A stretch of DNA of 64,000 bases, taken from Bog-473 sp963777485 (lineage in GTDB: Bacteria; Actinomycetota; Acidimicrobiia; Acidimicrobiales; RAAP-2). The stretch covers positions 682,001-746,000 of the forward strand of contig CAVZQP010000002.1 in NCBI GenBank assembly GCA_963777485.1, given 5' to 3'. This document shows positions 51,578 through 59,570 of this stretch, piece by piece. Under the pieces are notes generated by a model. That model was not told the DNA's origin. It ran no database searches and saw only the letters and a list, made by a program, of their open reading frames with translations. The translations under genes were made by a program, and so were the position numbers. Every line of letters starts with the position of its first letter. Position 1 is the first letter of the stretch.

Positions 51578-54070
51578 CTACTCCGGAGTCAGCGCTCTCG
51601 CGCCCGGTGTCCGTGCCGCGATGCGTCCAGGGAGCGCGCTCAGGAAGATGGCGAGCGCGAGCGCGGTGAGGCAGGCGACGACCACGGACAGGTTCGGCAC
51701 GGCGGGCGCCGGGACGGCGCCGATCTCCTCTGCGAAGAGCGTCCAGAGCCATCGTCCCAGGGCGAGACCCAAGGGGACGCCGACGACGATCCCCACTGTG
51801 GCGACGATGCCCGCTTGCCACACGACGCTCCACTGCAGCTGCCTGGGTGTGAACCCGATTGCCTTCAAGATGGCAAGTTCGTGCCTGCGCCGCCGCACCG
51901 AGGCCACCAGGGTCAGTCCGAGGGCGACCGTTGCGCCCACCGCGAGCGCCAACGCCAACAGGAGCGGGGTTGAGCCCATCGACCGGTAGTTGACGATCTG
52001 CGCCGGCCGCTGCACCGCGAGAACCGTGGCCTGGTAGCCCCCGCAGTTCGAGTCGGCTGGCTCGGTGTTCAGGACCACCGACGCCGCGGTCGCCAGATGC
52101 TGCGCGGTTCGCTTTGCCACGTTCGACGTGGCACCGTTCGTCGACCGGAGAAAGACCATGTTCGGTCCGTTGCAGCCCGAGTAACCTTGCGGACCCATTG
52201 ATTCGGTCAAGGGCCCGTTATCGGCGGGGATGATGGCACCCACACCCATGGAAGAGTGCAGCCCTTCGGCGATACCGATGGCCGGCATGGTGGCGACCCC
52301 GACGATGGTGAGTCGGATAGCCCGGCGCGGCAGCTTCGGGACAAAACGCATCTCGACGGAGTCACCGAGTTGCTTGTGGAGTTGGGCCATAGTGGCCGCA
52401 CCGAGCACGATCTGGTTCTTGCCCTCCAGTCCGTGTCCCGCCACGATCGGCGGTGCGACAGATGCTCCCGGGTATGCCAACAACGTCGGCACCTCGACGC
52501 CGTCGAGCAGGAAACTCGAGAACCACACCCCCGACTCCGCGACTCCATGCTGGTGCCTTAGGACCGCCTGCACGGTGGACTGGGGGACCGGGCCGTAGCC
52601 GTCCGAGCTCTGCACGGCATAGTCCCAGTTCCAGCCGTAGAGGCTCGGCTGCGAGACCAGGTTCTGCAGGCTGTGGCCGAAGGTCAGCGTGGTCGAGACG
52701 ACGAACAGCGCGACGACGGCGCCGACCAGGACCCAGCGCGTCGACCCGCGGTCTCTGCCGCGGCCCGCATCGAGCGCGAAGCGGACGCCCATCGCCGTGC
52801 TTGGGGGCAGGCCCCAGCGAAAGGCGGCGTCGGCCAGTCCGGGGCCACGCGTCCGCTGGCTCCGAAGCGCACGGCGATGCGGCGCGGCCAGGACTGCGCC
52901 AGTCACGGCCGCGCCCAACAGCAAGACGATCAGCGCCAGCCCACCCAGCGCGAGCACTGTCCAGTCTGCGGCGAACCCCCGGCCGGGGTACACCGCCCGT
53001 ATCGGTCCGATAGGGGCCAAGGGGGACAGCAGCAGCGCCACGCCGACGGCGAGGACGCCGCCGATCACGATGGCGCCGCCCGAACCGACGAGACCGTCGG
53101 TCACCGTCATCGCCGGCGACGCTCCGAGCGCGCGCATAGTGTCGAGCTCTTCTTCGCGGTTCCGCCGCTGCCGCGCCAGCTCCTCGAGCGCGAGGAGCAA
53201 CGTCGTGAGACCGGCGATGCACCCGAAGGCGCCCAGGGCGAGCGCCTCCGGGCGGATCGACTGGTCGGCCTCCTGCGCCGTCTGTGCGGCGACCTGGAAA
53301 TCGGTGAAGTACTTCTCGTGCGAATTCCAGGACCTCTCGACGTCTGCCACCGCGCCGGGAGTCGAGTCCAACTGGACACCGAAGTACGTCAACGCCGAGC
53401 TCTTGTTGAACACTGATCGGGTCAGGGCCGGAGTCCCCACGACATAGGTCGGGAAGCGCGCGATCTGGTCCTGCACGACCTCGCGGTTGAGGAGGCCGAT
53501 ACCCGCCACCGTGACCCTTACCGGTTTGCCGCCAGGCCCACCCGTCCCGTTGACGAACACGTCGAACGAGTCGCCGACGTGGAGTCCCAGCACCTGGGCG
53601 GCTGCCTCGGTGATCTCGACCTGGTGCGCGTCACTCGGGTCGGCCGGGTGTCCCTCGGTGATGGTGAGGCGGTCCTGATCGAAGAGCATCCCGTCGACGC
53701 TGCCCACAAAGAGGACGGAGCTGGAATAGTCCTGGACCGTACGCGACCCCGGCAGTCTGTACGACGCGCCCAGTGCGACGTAGCTCTCGACGTGGCGGAC
53801 GTGGGGGAACTTCTCAATCGCATGAACGAGGCGCTGGTCTGCAGCGGAACCGATGCCACCGCCTGGACCACCACCGGCGGGTTCGATGGTGAGGTCGGAC
53901 GGGTTCGTCGAGGCCAGGAAGACGGAGAACGAGGAGGCCGTGCGCCGCGCCGCCGCCACTGATCCGACAGCAAGGCCCCCACCGATGCCGACGATGAGGA
54001 TCACTGCCAGGTAGCCCGCACCGAGACGCCGCCATGTCGTGGCGAACCGGTACCGGGCCGTGCTCAGCAC
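51578..54070 (-). CDS. FtsX/MacB-type ABC transporter permease (orphan)
   Basis: 830-aa membrane protein. It has an N-terminal TM (LAVILIVGIGGGLAVGSVAA), a large extracytoplasmic domain and FtsX-like helix sets in the middle (about 265-400) and at the C-terminus (about 705-820), with MAIL-type text RHELAILKAIGFTPRQLQWS. This is the two-FtsX-domain architecture of actinobacterial permeases for lipids, peptides or drugs. No ATPase gene lies next to it on either side. The ATG is at 54070; a weak TATAAG (plus strand 54113-54118) upstream may be its -10. Confidence 0.82.
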   Translation of the reverse strand: MLSTARYRFATTWRRLGAGYLAVILIVGIGGGLAVGSVAAARRTASSFSVFLASTNPSDLTIEPAGGGPGGGIGSAADQRLVHAIEKFPHVRHVESYVALGASYRLPGSRTVQDYSSSVLFVGSVDGMLFDQDRLTITEGHPADPSDAHQVEITEAAAQVLGLHVGDSFDVFVNGTGGPGGKPVRVTVAGIGLLNREVVQDQIARFPTYVVGTPALTRSVFNKSSALTYFGVQLDSTPGAVADVERSWNSHEKYFTDFQVAAQTAQEADQSIRPEALALGAFGCIAGLTTLLLALEELARQRRNREEELDTMRALGASPAMTVTDGLVGSGGAIVIGGVLAVGVALLLSPLAPIGPIRAVYPGRGFAADWTVLALGGLALIVLLLGAAVTGAVLAAPHRRALRSQRTRGPGLADAAFRWGLPPSTAMGVRFALDAGRGRDRGSTRWVLVGAVVALFVVSTTLTFGHSLQNLVSQPSLYGWNWDYAVQSSDGYGPVPQSTVQAVLRHQHGVAESGVWFSSFLLDGVEVPTLLAYPGASVAPPIVAGHGLEGKNQIVLGAATMAQLHKQLGDSVEMRFVPKLPRRAIRLTIVGVATMPAIGIAEGLHSSMGVGAIIPADNGPLTESMGPQGYSGCNGPNMVFLRSTNGATSNVAKRTAQHLATAASVVLNTEPADSNCGGYQATVLAVQRPAQIVNYRSMGSTPLLLALALAVGATVALGLTLVASVRRRRHELAILKAIGFTPRQLQWSVVWQAGIVATVGIVVGVPLGLALGRWLWTLFAEEIGAVPAPAVPNLSVVVACLTALALAIFLSALPGRIAARTPGARALTPE

Positions 54071-54112
54071 GGCCCTGAGACGGCACGCGGCGCGTCACCC
54101 TGCCTGATCACC

Positions 54113-54118
54113 CTTATA
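54113..54118 (-). promoter_or_regulatory. -10-like element upstream of the FtsX-type gene
   Basis: Minus-strand TATAAG about 43 nt before the ATG at 54070. TTGACC lies 22 bp upstream, a spacing too long for a standard promoter, so support is weak. Confidence 0.3.
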
Positions 54119-54216
54119 GCGTCGCAACCAGCGGTTATCGGGTCAATGAGGTCAGCCTGCCGAGGCGTTGGGGGTGGTAGCACCTCCAACGGCTACCTCT
54201 CGTCGATCGACAGCGG

Positions 54217-54465
54217 TCAATCGATCGAGACGATCTCCGTCACGACTTTTCGCCCGAGACCGGAGACGTCGGCGAGCTGACGGATGGAGGCACCGGCGCG
54301 ATGCGCCACGCGGATCATGTCGTCGCGAATGTCCGCCTCCTTGGCGACGCGCTCTGCGCTGAGCCCGACGACGGCGAGGGCGGCGCCGATCTCGCCGTCA
54401 TGGATGCGCCGGTACTTGTCGATCGCAGCCGTCGCAGCGGCCACCTGTCCGTCCGGGTAGCTCAT
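54217..54465 (-). CDS. Small helix-turn-helix protein (second gene of pair)
   Basis: 82 aa with a C-terminal helix-turn-helix (GASIRQLADVSGLGRKVVTE) after a helical N-terminal part. It looks like a small DNA-binding protein. The ATG overlaps the stop of the upstream 53-aa gene (ATGA). With the palindrome at 54636-54649 over the promoter, autoregulation is plausible. The gene family is not recognised. Confidence 0.6.
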   Translation of the reverse strand: MSYPDGQVAAATAAIDKYRRIHDGEIGAALAVVGLSAERVAKEADIRDDMIRVAHRAGASIRQLADVSGLGRKVVTEIVSID

Positions 54466-54623
54466 CGCTCCGCTCTGAGTCCGCGTGCCAACTTGTCGCG
54501 AACTGCCAGGTGGAGGGGCACCCGGGGCGTCATCTCGGCCCGGGCCTCGGCATCGTTGAGGTGCGCCAGTGTCATCGCGAGTTGCTCCAGCGCCTCGACC
54601 CGTTCGAATTCGATCCTGACCAC
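54462..54623 (-). CDS. Small protein (53 aa), first gene of HTH pair
   Basis: Not recognised; the sequence (VRIEFERVEALEQLAMTLAH, RVPLHLAVRDKLARG) looks helical. The GTG at 54623 was chosen because a -10-like TAAATT ends 7 nt upstream, the leaderless geometry seen elsewhere here; the GTG at 54662 would add 13 residues. Its stop overlaps the downstream HTH gene. A toxin-antitoxin-like or regulatory pair is conceivable, but no toxin fold can be named. Confidence 0.5.
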   Translation of the reverse strand: MVRIEFERVEALEQLAMTLAHLNDAEARAEMTPRVPLHLAVRDKLARGLRAER

Positions 54624-54630
54624 CGGTCCC

Positions 54631-54636
54631 AATTTA
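54631..54636 (-). promoter_or_regulatory. Putative leaderless -10 of the small-gene pair
   Basis: Minus-strand TAAATT, 7 nt before GTG 54623, abutting the palindrome at 54636-54649 by one shared base. Confidence 0.45.
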
Positions 54637-54649
54637 GCCACTAGTGGCT
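54636..54649. promoter_or_regulatory. Perfect 14-bp palindrome, operator candidate
   Basis: AGCCACTAGTGGCT is its own reverse complement and lies directly upstream of the -10-like element of a gene pair encoding a small HTH protein, where an autorepressor would bind. Confidence 0.55.
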
Positions 54650-54772
54650 CTATTTGGACCACGAGCGGCGCAGCACGGGTCAGAGGGTTCGGACCGGCAG
54701 CCGGGAGGCCGCAGGGAGGGGTCCGGTCGAGGAGGGCGGCCGGCTGGCGGAAAAGGCCTGGAAATGCGCGGC

Positions 54773-54801
54773 TTGCTGGGCCTTTCCACAGGCCCTATCC
54801 T
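54773..54801 (+). promoter_or_regulatory. Promoter candidate of rplM-rpsI
   Basis: TTGCTG (54773-54778), 17-bp spacer, TATCCT (54796-54801), about 90 nt before the rplM GTG, in a 226-bp gap. No other gene or clear hairpin was found in this gap. Confidence 0.55.
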
Positions 54802-54888
54802 GGTACGTCGGCCCTGGGTCTCCCGGGGCCTTGAGCCAGCCGGAAAACGGCCAGCTCACCACCCACGCGGCAGCGAAAGATCGGTCTT

Positions 54889-55338
54889 GTGCGCACATTT
54901 TCACCGAAGGTCAGCGAGATCCAGCGAGCCTGGTACGTCGTCGACGCCGACGGCCTCGTCCTCGGGCGCCTGGCCTCCGAGGTGGCAGCGGTCCTGCGGG
55001 GCAAGCGCCGCCCGTACTTCGCGCCGCACGTCGACACCGGCGACAACGTCATCGTCGTGAACGCGGAGCGGATCGTGCTGACCTCGAACAAGGCCGAGGC
55101 CAAGATGGCCTACCGCCACAGCGGCTACCCCGGCGGCCTGCGCTCCACCAGCTACGCCACGCTGCTCGACGACGAGCCGACCGAGCTCATCCGCCGCTCG
55201 GTGCGCGGCATGCTCCCCAAGAACACCCTGGGCCGCCAGCAGCTGAGCAAGCTCCACGTCTACGCCGGTCCCGAGCACCCGCACTCCGCCCAGAAGCCAG
55301 AGCCGCTCGACCTGCCCGATGCCAAGCGGGCCGGCTGA
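54889..55338 (+). CDS. rplM: 50S ribosomal protein L13
   Basis: 149-aa L13 (AWYVVDADGLVLGRLASEVA, then NVIVVNAERIVLT and SVRGMLPKNTLGRQQLSKLH). GTG start at 54889. It forms an operon with rpsI, 25 bp downstream. Confidence 0.97.
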   Translation: MRTFSPKVSEIQRAWYVVDADGLVLGRLASEVAAVLRGKRRPYFAPHVDTGDNVIVVNAERIVLTSNKAEAKMAYRHSGYPGGLRSTSYATLLDDEPTELIRRSVRGMLPKNTLGRQQLSKLHVYAGPEHPHSAQKPEPLDLPDAKRAG

Positions 55339-55363
55339 GCCAGGAAGGACCCAGACCCACCCC

Positions 55364-55756
55364 ATGCCCGTACCAATGAGCCAGACCACCGGTCGCCGCA
55401 AGCAAGCGGTGGCGCGCGTGCGCTTCCGTCCCGGCCAGGGCGCCATCACCATCAACAAGCAGCCCTTCGAGAAGTACTTCACCTCCGCGACCCACCGGAT
55501 GCTGATCACCGAGCCGCTTCGGATCACGAACACGGCCGAGTCGTACGACATCGACGCGACGATCGACGGCGGCGGGATCTCGGGCCAGGCCGGCGCGATG
55601 CGCCTTGGCATCGCGCGCAGCCTCTGCGACGTCGACCCCGAACACCGTGGGCCGCTCAAGCGCTCCGGGTTGTTGACCCGGGACGCGCGGGAGAAGGAGT
55701 CGAAGAAGTACGGCCTGAAGAAGGCCCGCAAGGCGCCGCAGTACTCCAAGCGGTAA
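55364..55756 (+). CDS. rpsI: 30S ribosomal protein S9
   Basis: 130-aa S9 (GRRKQAVARVRFRPGQGAIT, then GGISGQAGAMRLGIARSLCD, ending KKARKAPQYSKR, whose C-terminal Arg contacts P-site tRNA). The ATG at 55364 is nearer to AGGAAGG than the ATG at 55376, which would give the more typical MSQTTGRRK start. Confidence 0.96.
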   Translation: MPVPMSQTTGRRKQAVARVRFRPGQGAITINKQPFEKYFTSATHRMLITEPLRITNTAESYDIDATIDGGGISGQAGAMRLGIARSLCDVDPEHRGPLKRSGLLTRDAREKESKKYGLKKARKAPQYSKR

Positions 55757-55781
55757 TCGGGCCCGGAGTAGCCCGACCCGA

Positions 55782-57131
55782 GTGCCTGCCCGCTTCGGCA
55801 CCGATGGTGTGCGCGGGGTGGCGAACGAGGAGCTGACGGCCGAATTGGCCCTCGCCCTCGGACGCGCCACCGCCCGCATCCTTCCCGCGCCGACCTTCGT
55901 CGTCGGTCGGGACACCCGCTTGTCGGGACCCCTTTTACAGGCCGCGTTCTCGGCCGGCTTGGCCACCGAGGGCGCGGACGTCGTGGACCTCGGCGTGTTG
56001 CCGACCCCGGGCGTGGCGACGGTGGCCGCCCTGCGGGGGGTGCCGGGGGCGGTGATCTCGGCCTCGCACAACCCGTACGGCGACAACGGGATCAAGCTGT
56101 TCTCTCGGTTGGGGACAAAGCTGCCGGTGGGGGTGGAGGCTGATATCGAGCTCGAGCTGGCGGCGGTTTCGGCGGATCCGGGCCGCCCGCCCCCACGTCC
56201 GACAGGGTTGGGGGTAGGACGACTGTCGGTGGACGTCGAGGCGGCGGAGACGTACGTCGCGCGTCTCGTCAGTTCCCTCGGCGGCCGGCGCCTCGACGGG
56301 CTGCGTGTGGTGGTCGACTGTGCCAACGGTGCGGCGAGCGCTATCGCACCGCGGGTGCTGGCGGAGGTCGGCGCGTCGGTGACGGCGCTGCACGACGCGC
56401 CGGACGGGGTCAACATCAACGACGGCTGCGGGTCGACGGACCCCTCGGAGCTGGCGCGTGCGGTCTTGTCGTCGGAGGCGGACCTCGGGTTGGCGCTGGA
56501 CGGCGACGCCGACCGGGTGATCGCGGTCGACAGCGCCGGGGAGATCGTGGACGGCGACGTCCTGCTGGCATTGTTCGCGTTGGATCTGGCCGGTCGGGGG
56601 GAGTTGGCGGCGAACACCGTCGCGGTGACGGTCATGACGAATCTCGGGTTCCGGCTCGCAATGGAGGCGCGCGGCATCGCGGTGCTCGAGACCGACGTGG
56701 GGGACCGTCACGTCCTGGCCGCCCTCGACGCCGATGGGTTGTCGTTGGGGGGCGAGCAGTCGGGCCACATCATCTTCCGCTCGTTGTCGACGACCGGCGA
56801 CGGCGTGTTGACCGGGCTCGCTCTGGCCGACCTCATGGCGCGCCGTGGCGAGGGCTTGGCCCCGCTGGCGGCCGGGCTTGTGGAGCGGGTGCCGCAACGG
56901 TTGGTGAATGTTCGTGTCGCCAGGCCCGAACGCCTGGCCGACTGTGCCGAGGTGTGGGAGGCCGTCGTAAAGGCCGAGGCGGAGCTCGGGCATACGGGCC
57001 GGGTGTTGCTGCGCCCGAGCGGCACCGAGCCTCTGGTGCGGGTCATGGTCGAGGCCGCCGAGGTTGGCCAGGCCGACGCCGTGGCGGCCCAGCTCGCGGG
57101 GGTCGTCGAGGTGGCGCTCGGTAGTGGCTAA
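55782..57131 (+). CDS. glmM: Phosphoglucosamine mutase
   Basis: 449-aa enzyme interconverting glucosamine-6-phosphate and glucosamine-1-phosphate for UDP-GlcNAc. The phosphoserine loop is VISASHNPYGDNGIKLF, the metal loop DGDADRVIAVD, and the phosphate-binding end RPSGTEPLVRVMVE. It starts at GTG 55782, 25 bp after rpsI. glmS follows it. Confidence 0.97.
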   Translation: MPARFGTDGVRGVANEELTAELALALGRATARILPAPTFVVGRDTRLSGPLLQAAFSAGLATEGADVVDLGVLPTPGVATVAALRGVPGAVISASHNPYGDNGIKLFSRLGTKLPVGVEADIELELAAVSADPGRPPPRPTGLGVGRLSVDVEAAETYVARLVSSLGGRRLDGLRVVVDCANGAASAIAPRVLAEVGASVTALHDAPDGVNINDGCGSTDPSELARAVLSSEADLGLALDGDADRVIAVDSAGEIVDGDVLLALFALDLAGRGELAANTVAVTVMTNLGFRLAMEARGIAVLETDVGDRHVLAALDADGLSLGGEQSGHIIFRSLSTTGDGVLTGLALADLMARRGEGLAPLAAGLVERVPQRLVNVRVARPERLADCAEVWEAVVKAEAELGHTGRVLLRPSGTEPLVRVMVEAAEVGQADAVAAQLAGVVEVALGSG

Positions 57132-57147
57132 ACGCCGCAGACGGCCG

Positions 57148-57168
57148 GGTTACCCCAGGTAACCTGGG
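57148..57168. promoter_or_regulatory. Nested palindromes over glmS promoter
   Basis: GGTTACC-CCA-GGTAACC (57148-57164) is a perfect 7-bp inverted repeat. It overlaps CCCAGGT-A-ACCTGGG (57154-57168), also with perfect 7-bp arms. Both include TAACCT (57160-57165), a -10-like element ending 9 nt before the glmS ATG. Its half-sites equal those of the ccr and hydroxybutyryl-CoA dehydrogenase elements, but with a 3-bp not 4-bp spacer. Confidence 0.55.
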
Positions 57169-57174
57169 ACGATT

Positions 57175-59055
57175 ATGTGCGGCATCATCGGCGTCACCGG
57201 CGAGGCCGACGCCCTGCCCCTCCTGCTGGGCGCGCTGCACCAGCTGGAGTACCGCGGCTACGACTCGGCCGGGGTTGCCATGGTGGCCGACGGCTCCGTG
57301 TGGCGGGCCCGCAAGGCCCGGGCCGAGCCGGTGCCCGGGGTCACCACCCCCTCGCCGCTCGTCGAGTTAGCGGAGCTGACCGCCGGCGCCCCGGCGCCGG
57401 GGGCGTCGGCCGCCGCGATCGGCCACACCCGCTGGGCCACCCACGGGTCGCCCTACAGCGATGCCAACGCCCATCCGCACGCCGACTGCACCGGGCGGCT
57501 CGCGTTGATCCACAACGGGATCATCGAGAACCACCTCGAGCTCAAGGCGGACCTGGTGGCCAAGGGACACACGTTCACCTCGGGCACCGACACCGAGGTC
57601 GTGGCGCATCTGATCGAGGAGCATCTGGCTGAGGACCCCACCGCCGGTCTGGCCGAGGCGACCCGCCGCGCGTTGCGCGCGGTACGCGGCGCCTTCTCGG
57701 TCGCCGTCATCCACGCGGACGAGCCCGACACGATCGTGGGCGCGCGCCGCTTGACGCCGCTCGTCTTCGGGGTGCACGACGACGTCGCTCTGCTCGCCTC
57801 GGACATCCCCGCGTTGATCGGCCACACCACCGAGGTCTTCGCCTTGGCGGACGACGAGATGGTCGTGTTGAAGCCGGGGTCCGCGAGCGTGAGCACGCTC
57901 GACGGTGTGGCGGTGACGCCCGAACCGCTCACCATCACGTGGAACCTCGAGGCCGCGCAGAAGGGCGGCTACGACGACTTCATGTCGAAGGAGATCCACG
58001 AGCAGCCCGAGGCCATCGCAAACACGTTGTTGGAGCGCCATGCCCTCGTCGGCGCCGTGGCGCTCGATGAGCTCCGCATCACCGCCGATGCCCTGCGGGC
58101 CATCGACAAGGTCTTCATCGTCGCTTGCGGCTCGAGTTACCACGCCGCGCTGGTCGCCAAGTACGCCATAGAGAAGTGGGCGGAGCTGCCCGTGGAGGTC
58201 GACATCGCCTCGGAGTTCCGCTACCGCGACCCGGTGGTCAACGAGCACACCCTCTTCATCGGTGTCTCCCAGTCGGGCGAGACCCTCGACACGTCGGAGG
58301 CCCAGCGCGAGGCTGCCCGATGCGGCGCCAAGGTCCTCGTCGTCACGAACGTCGTCGACTCCTCGATGGCGCGTGCCGCACACGGCGTCCTCTACACGAG
58401 GGCCGGGCCGGAGATCGGCGTGGCGTCGACGAAGTGCCACCTGGCACAGATCGTGGCGCTCGAGGTGATCGGCCTGTACCTGGGCCAGGTGTCGGATTCG
58501 CTGTCGGCGCCGGAGATCGAGCGCATTCTCACGGCGATGGAGGAGCTGCCGTCGTTGGTCGGCGCGGCGCTGGCGCGCTCGGGTGACGTCGACGACGTCG
58601 CGGGAAAGCTGACCGACGCCCGCGACTTCTTCTTCCTCGGGCGCCATGTCGGCTTCCCGGTCGCTCTGGAGGGCGCGTTGAAGCTCAAGGAGCTGGCCTA
58701 CCTGCGGGCCGAGGGCTACCCGGCGGGCGAGCTCAAGCACGGGCCGATCGCGCTGATCGAGCCGGGGACCGTCGTGGTGGGCATCGCGACGCGCAACCCG
58801 TTGTGGTCGAAGCTGCTCTCCAATGTCGCCGAGGTGCGCAGCCGCGGCGCCACCATCGTCCTGGTGGCCGACGACGGGGACGAGGAGTCGGCCGCGGCGG
58901 CGGACCACGTGTTGTGGGTCCCGCCGACCGACCCGTTGCTCTCGCCGGTCGTGGCGGTGGTGCCGCTGCAGCAGCTGGCCTACCGGTTGGCCCGGCTCCA
59001 CGGGCACGATCCGGACCGCCCGCGCAACCTGGCCAAGACGGTGACGGTCGAGTGA
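57175..59055 (+). CDS. glmS: Glutamine-fructose-6-phosphate aminotransferase
   Basis: 626-aa glucosamine-6-phosphate synthase. The N-terminal Ntn glutaminase domain starts Met-Cys (nucleophile Cys2: MCGIIGVTGEADALPLL) with LEYRGYDSAG. Two SIS isomerase domains follow (about 300-440 and 470-610: ACGSSYHAALVAKYAIEKWA, GVSQSGETLDT, HGPIALIEPG), ending DRPRNLAKTVTVE. No glmS ribozyme-sized leader exists: the gap to glmM is only 43 bp and the mRNA may be leaderless. Confidence 0.97.
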   Translation: MCGIIGVTGEADALPLLLGALHQLEYRGYDSAGVAMVADGSVWRARKARAEPVPGVTTPSPLVELAELTAGAPAPGASAAAIGHTRWATHGSPYSDANAHPHADCTGRLALIHNGIIENHLELKADLVAKGHTFTSGTDTEVVAHLIEEHLAEDPTAGLAEATRRALRAVRGAFSVAVIHADEPDTIVGARRLTPLVFGVHDDVALLASDIPALIGHTTEVFALADDEMVVLKPGSASVSTLDGVAVTPEPLTITWNLEAAQKGGYDDFMSKEIHEQPEAIANTLLERHALVGAVALDELRITADALRAIDKVFIVACGSSYHAALVAKYAIEKWAELPVEVDIASEFRYRDPVVNEHTLFIGVSQSGETLDTSEAQREAARCGAKVLVVTNVVDSSMARAAHGVLYTRAGPEIGVASTKCHLAQIVALEVIGLYLGQVSDSLSAPEIERILTAMEELPSLVGAALARSGDVDDVAGKLTDARDFFFLGRHVGFPVALEGALKLKELAYLRAEGYPAGELKHGPIALIEPGTVVVGIATRNPLWSKLLSNVAEVRSRGATIVLVADDGDEESAAAADHVLWVPPTDPLLSPVVAVVPLQQLAYRLARLHGHDPDRPRNLAKTVTVE

Positions 59056-59570
59056 TCGTGGGAGGTGTGGGAGGCGCAGGGGGCGCAGGGATCGTCGGCG
59101 TCGGGGTGGACGCGGTGAGCGTCGACCGGTTTCGCCGGCTGCTCGAGCGGCGGCCGCGCTTCGCGTCTCGTTGCTTCACCGAGGGTGAGCAGTCCGACGC
59201 GGGCAGCTCTGCCGATCGGGCCCAGAGCCTAGCGGCGCGCTTCGCGGCCAAGGAAGCCGTGATGAAGGCATTGGGTACGGGCATCGGCGCGTTCGCGCTG
59301 ACCGACGTCGAGGTGCGACGCACCGGCGGCAAGGACGCAACCCGCAACGCGCCCTACCTGACCCTGAGCGGCACCGCGGCCGAATTGGCCGGCGCGCACG
59401 GAGCGGGTCGTTTCCACCTGTCACTGACGCACACCGACGGCGTGGCCATTGCCTTCGTCGTTGCGGAGCAGGCGGCCCCGGTTACGGATGGGGATTCGTC
59501 GGCCACTGTGACGGCTACCGCCTCTCCCGCCGCAGCTGCTGCGGGGTCTGCCGCATGCGCGCCGTCCTGA
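59052..59570 (+). CDS. acpS: Holo-[acyl-carrier-protein] synthase
   Basis: 172-aa phosphopantetheinyl transferase that activates ACP. The motifs are IVGVGVDAVSVDRFRRLLE (metal Asp) and ARFAAKEAVMKALG (second metal Glu/Lys), with HLSLTHTDGVAIAFVVAE near the end. A Gly-rich N-terminus and ~40-residue Ala/Thr tail are extra to the usual ~120-130 aa. GTG overlaps the glmS stop (GTGA); nearby GTGs at 59058 and 59067 are alternatives. It overlaps nnr by 16 bp. Confidence 0.93.
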   Translation: MIVGGVGGAGGAGIVGVGVDAVSVDRFRRLLERRPRFASRCFTEGEQSDAGSSADRAQSLAARFAAKEAVMKALGTGIGAFALTDVEVRRTGGKDATRNAPYLTLSGTAAELAGAHGAGRFHLSLTHTDGVAIAFVVAEQAAPVTDGDSSATVTATASPAAAAAGSAACAPS

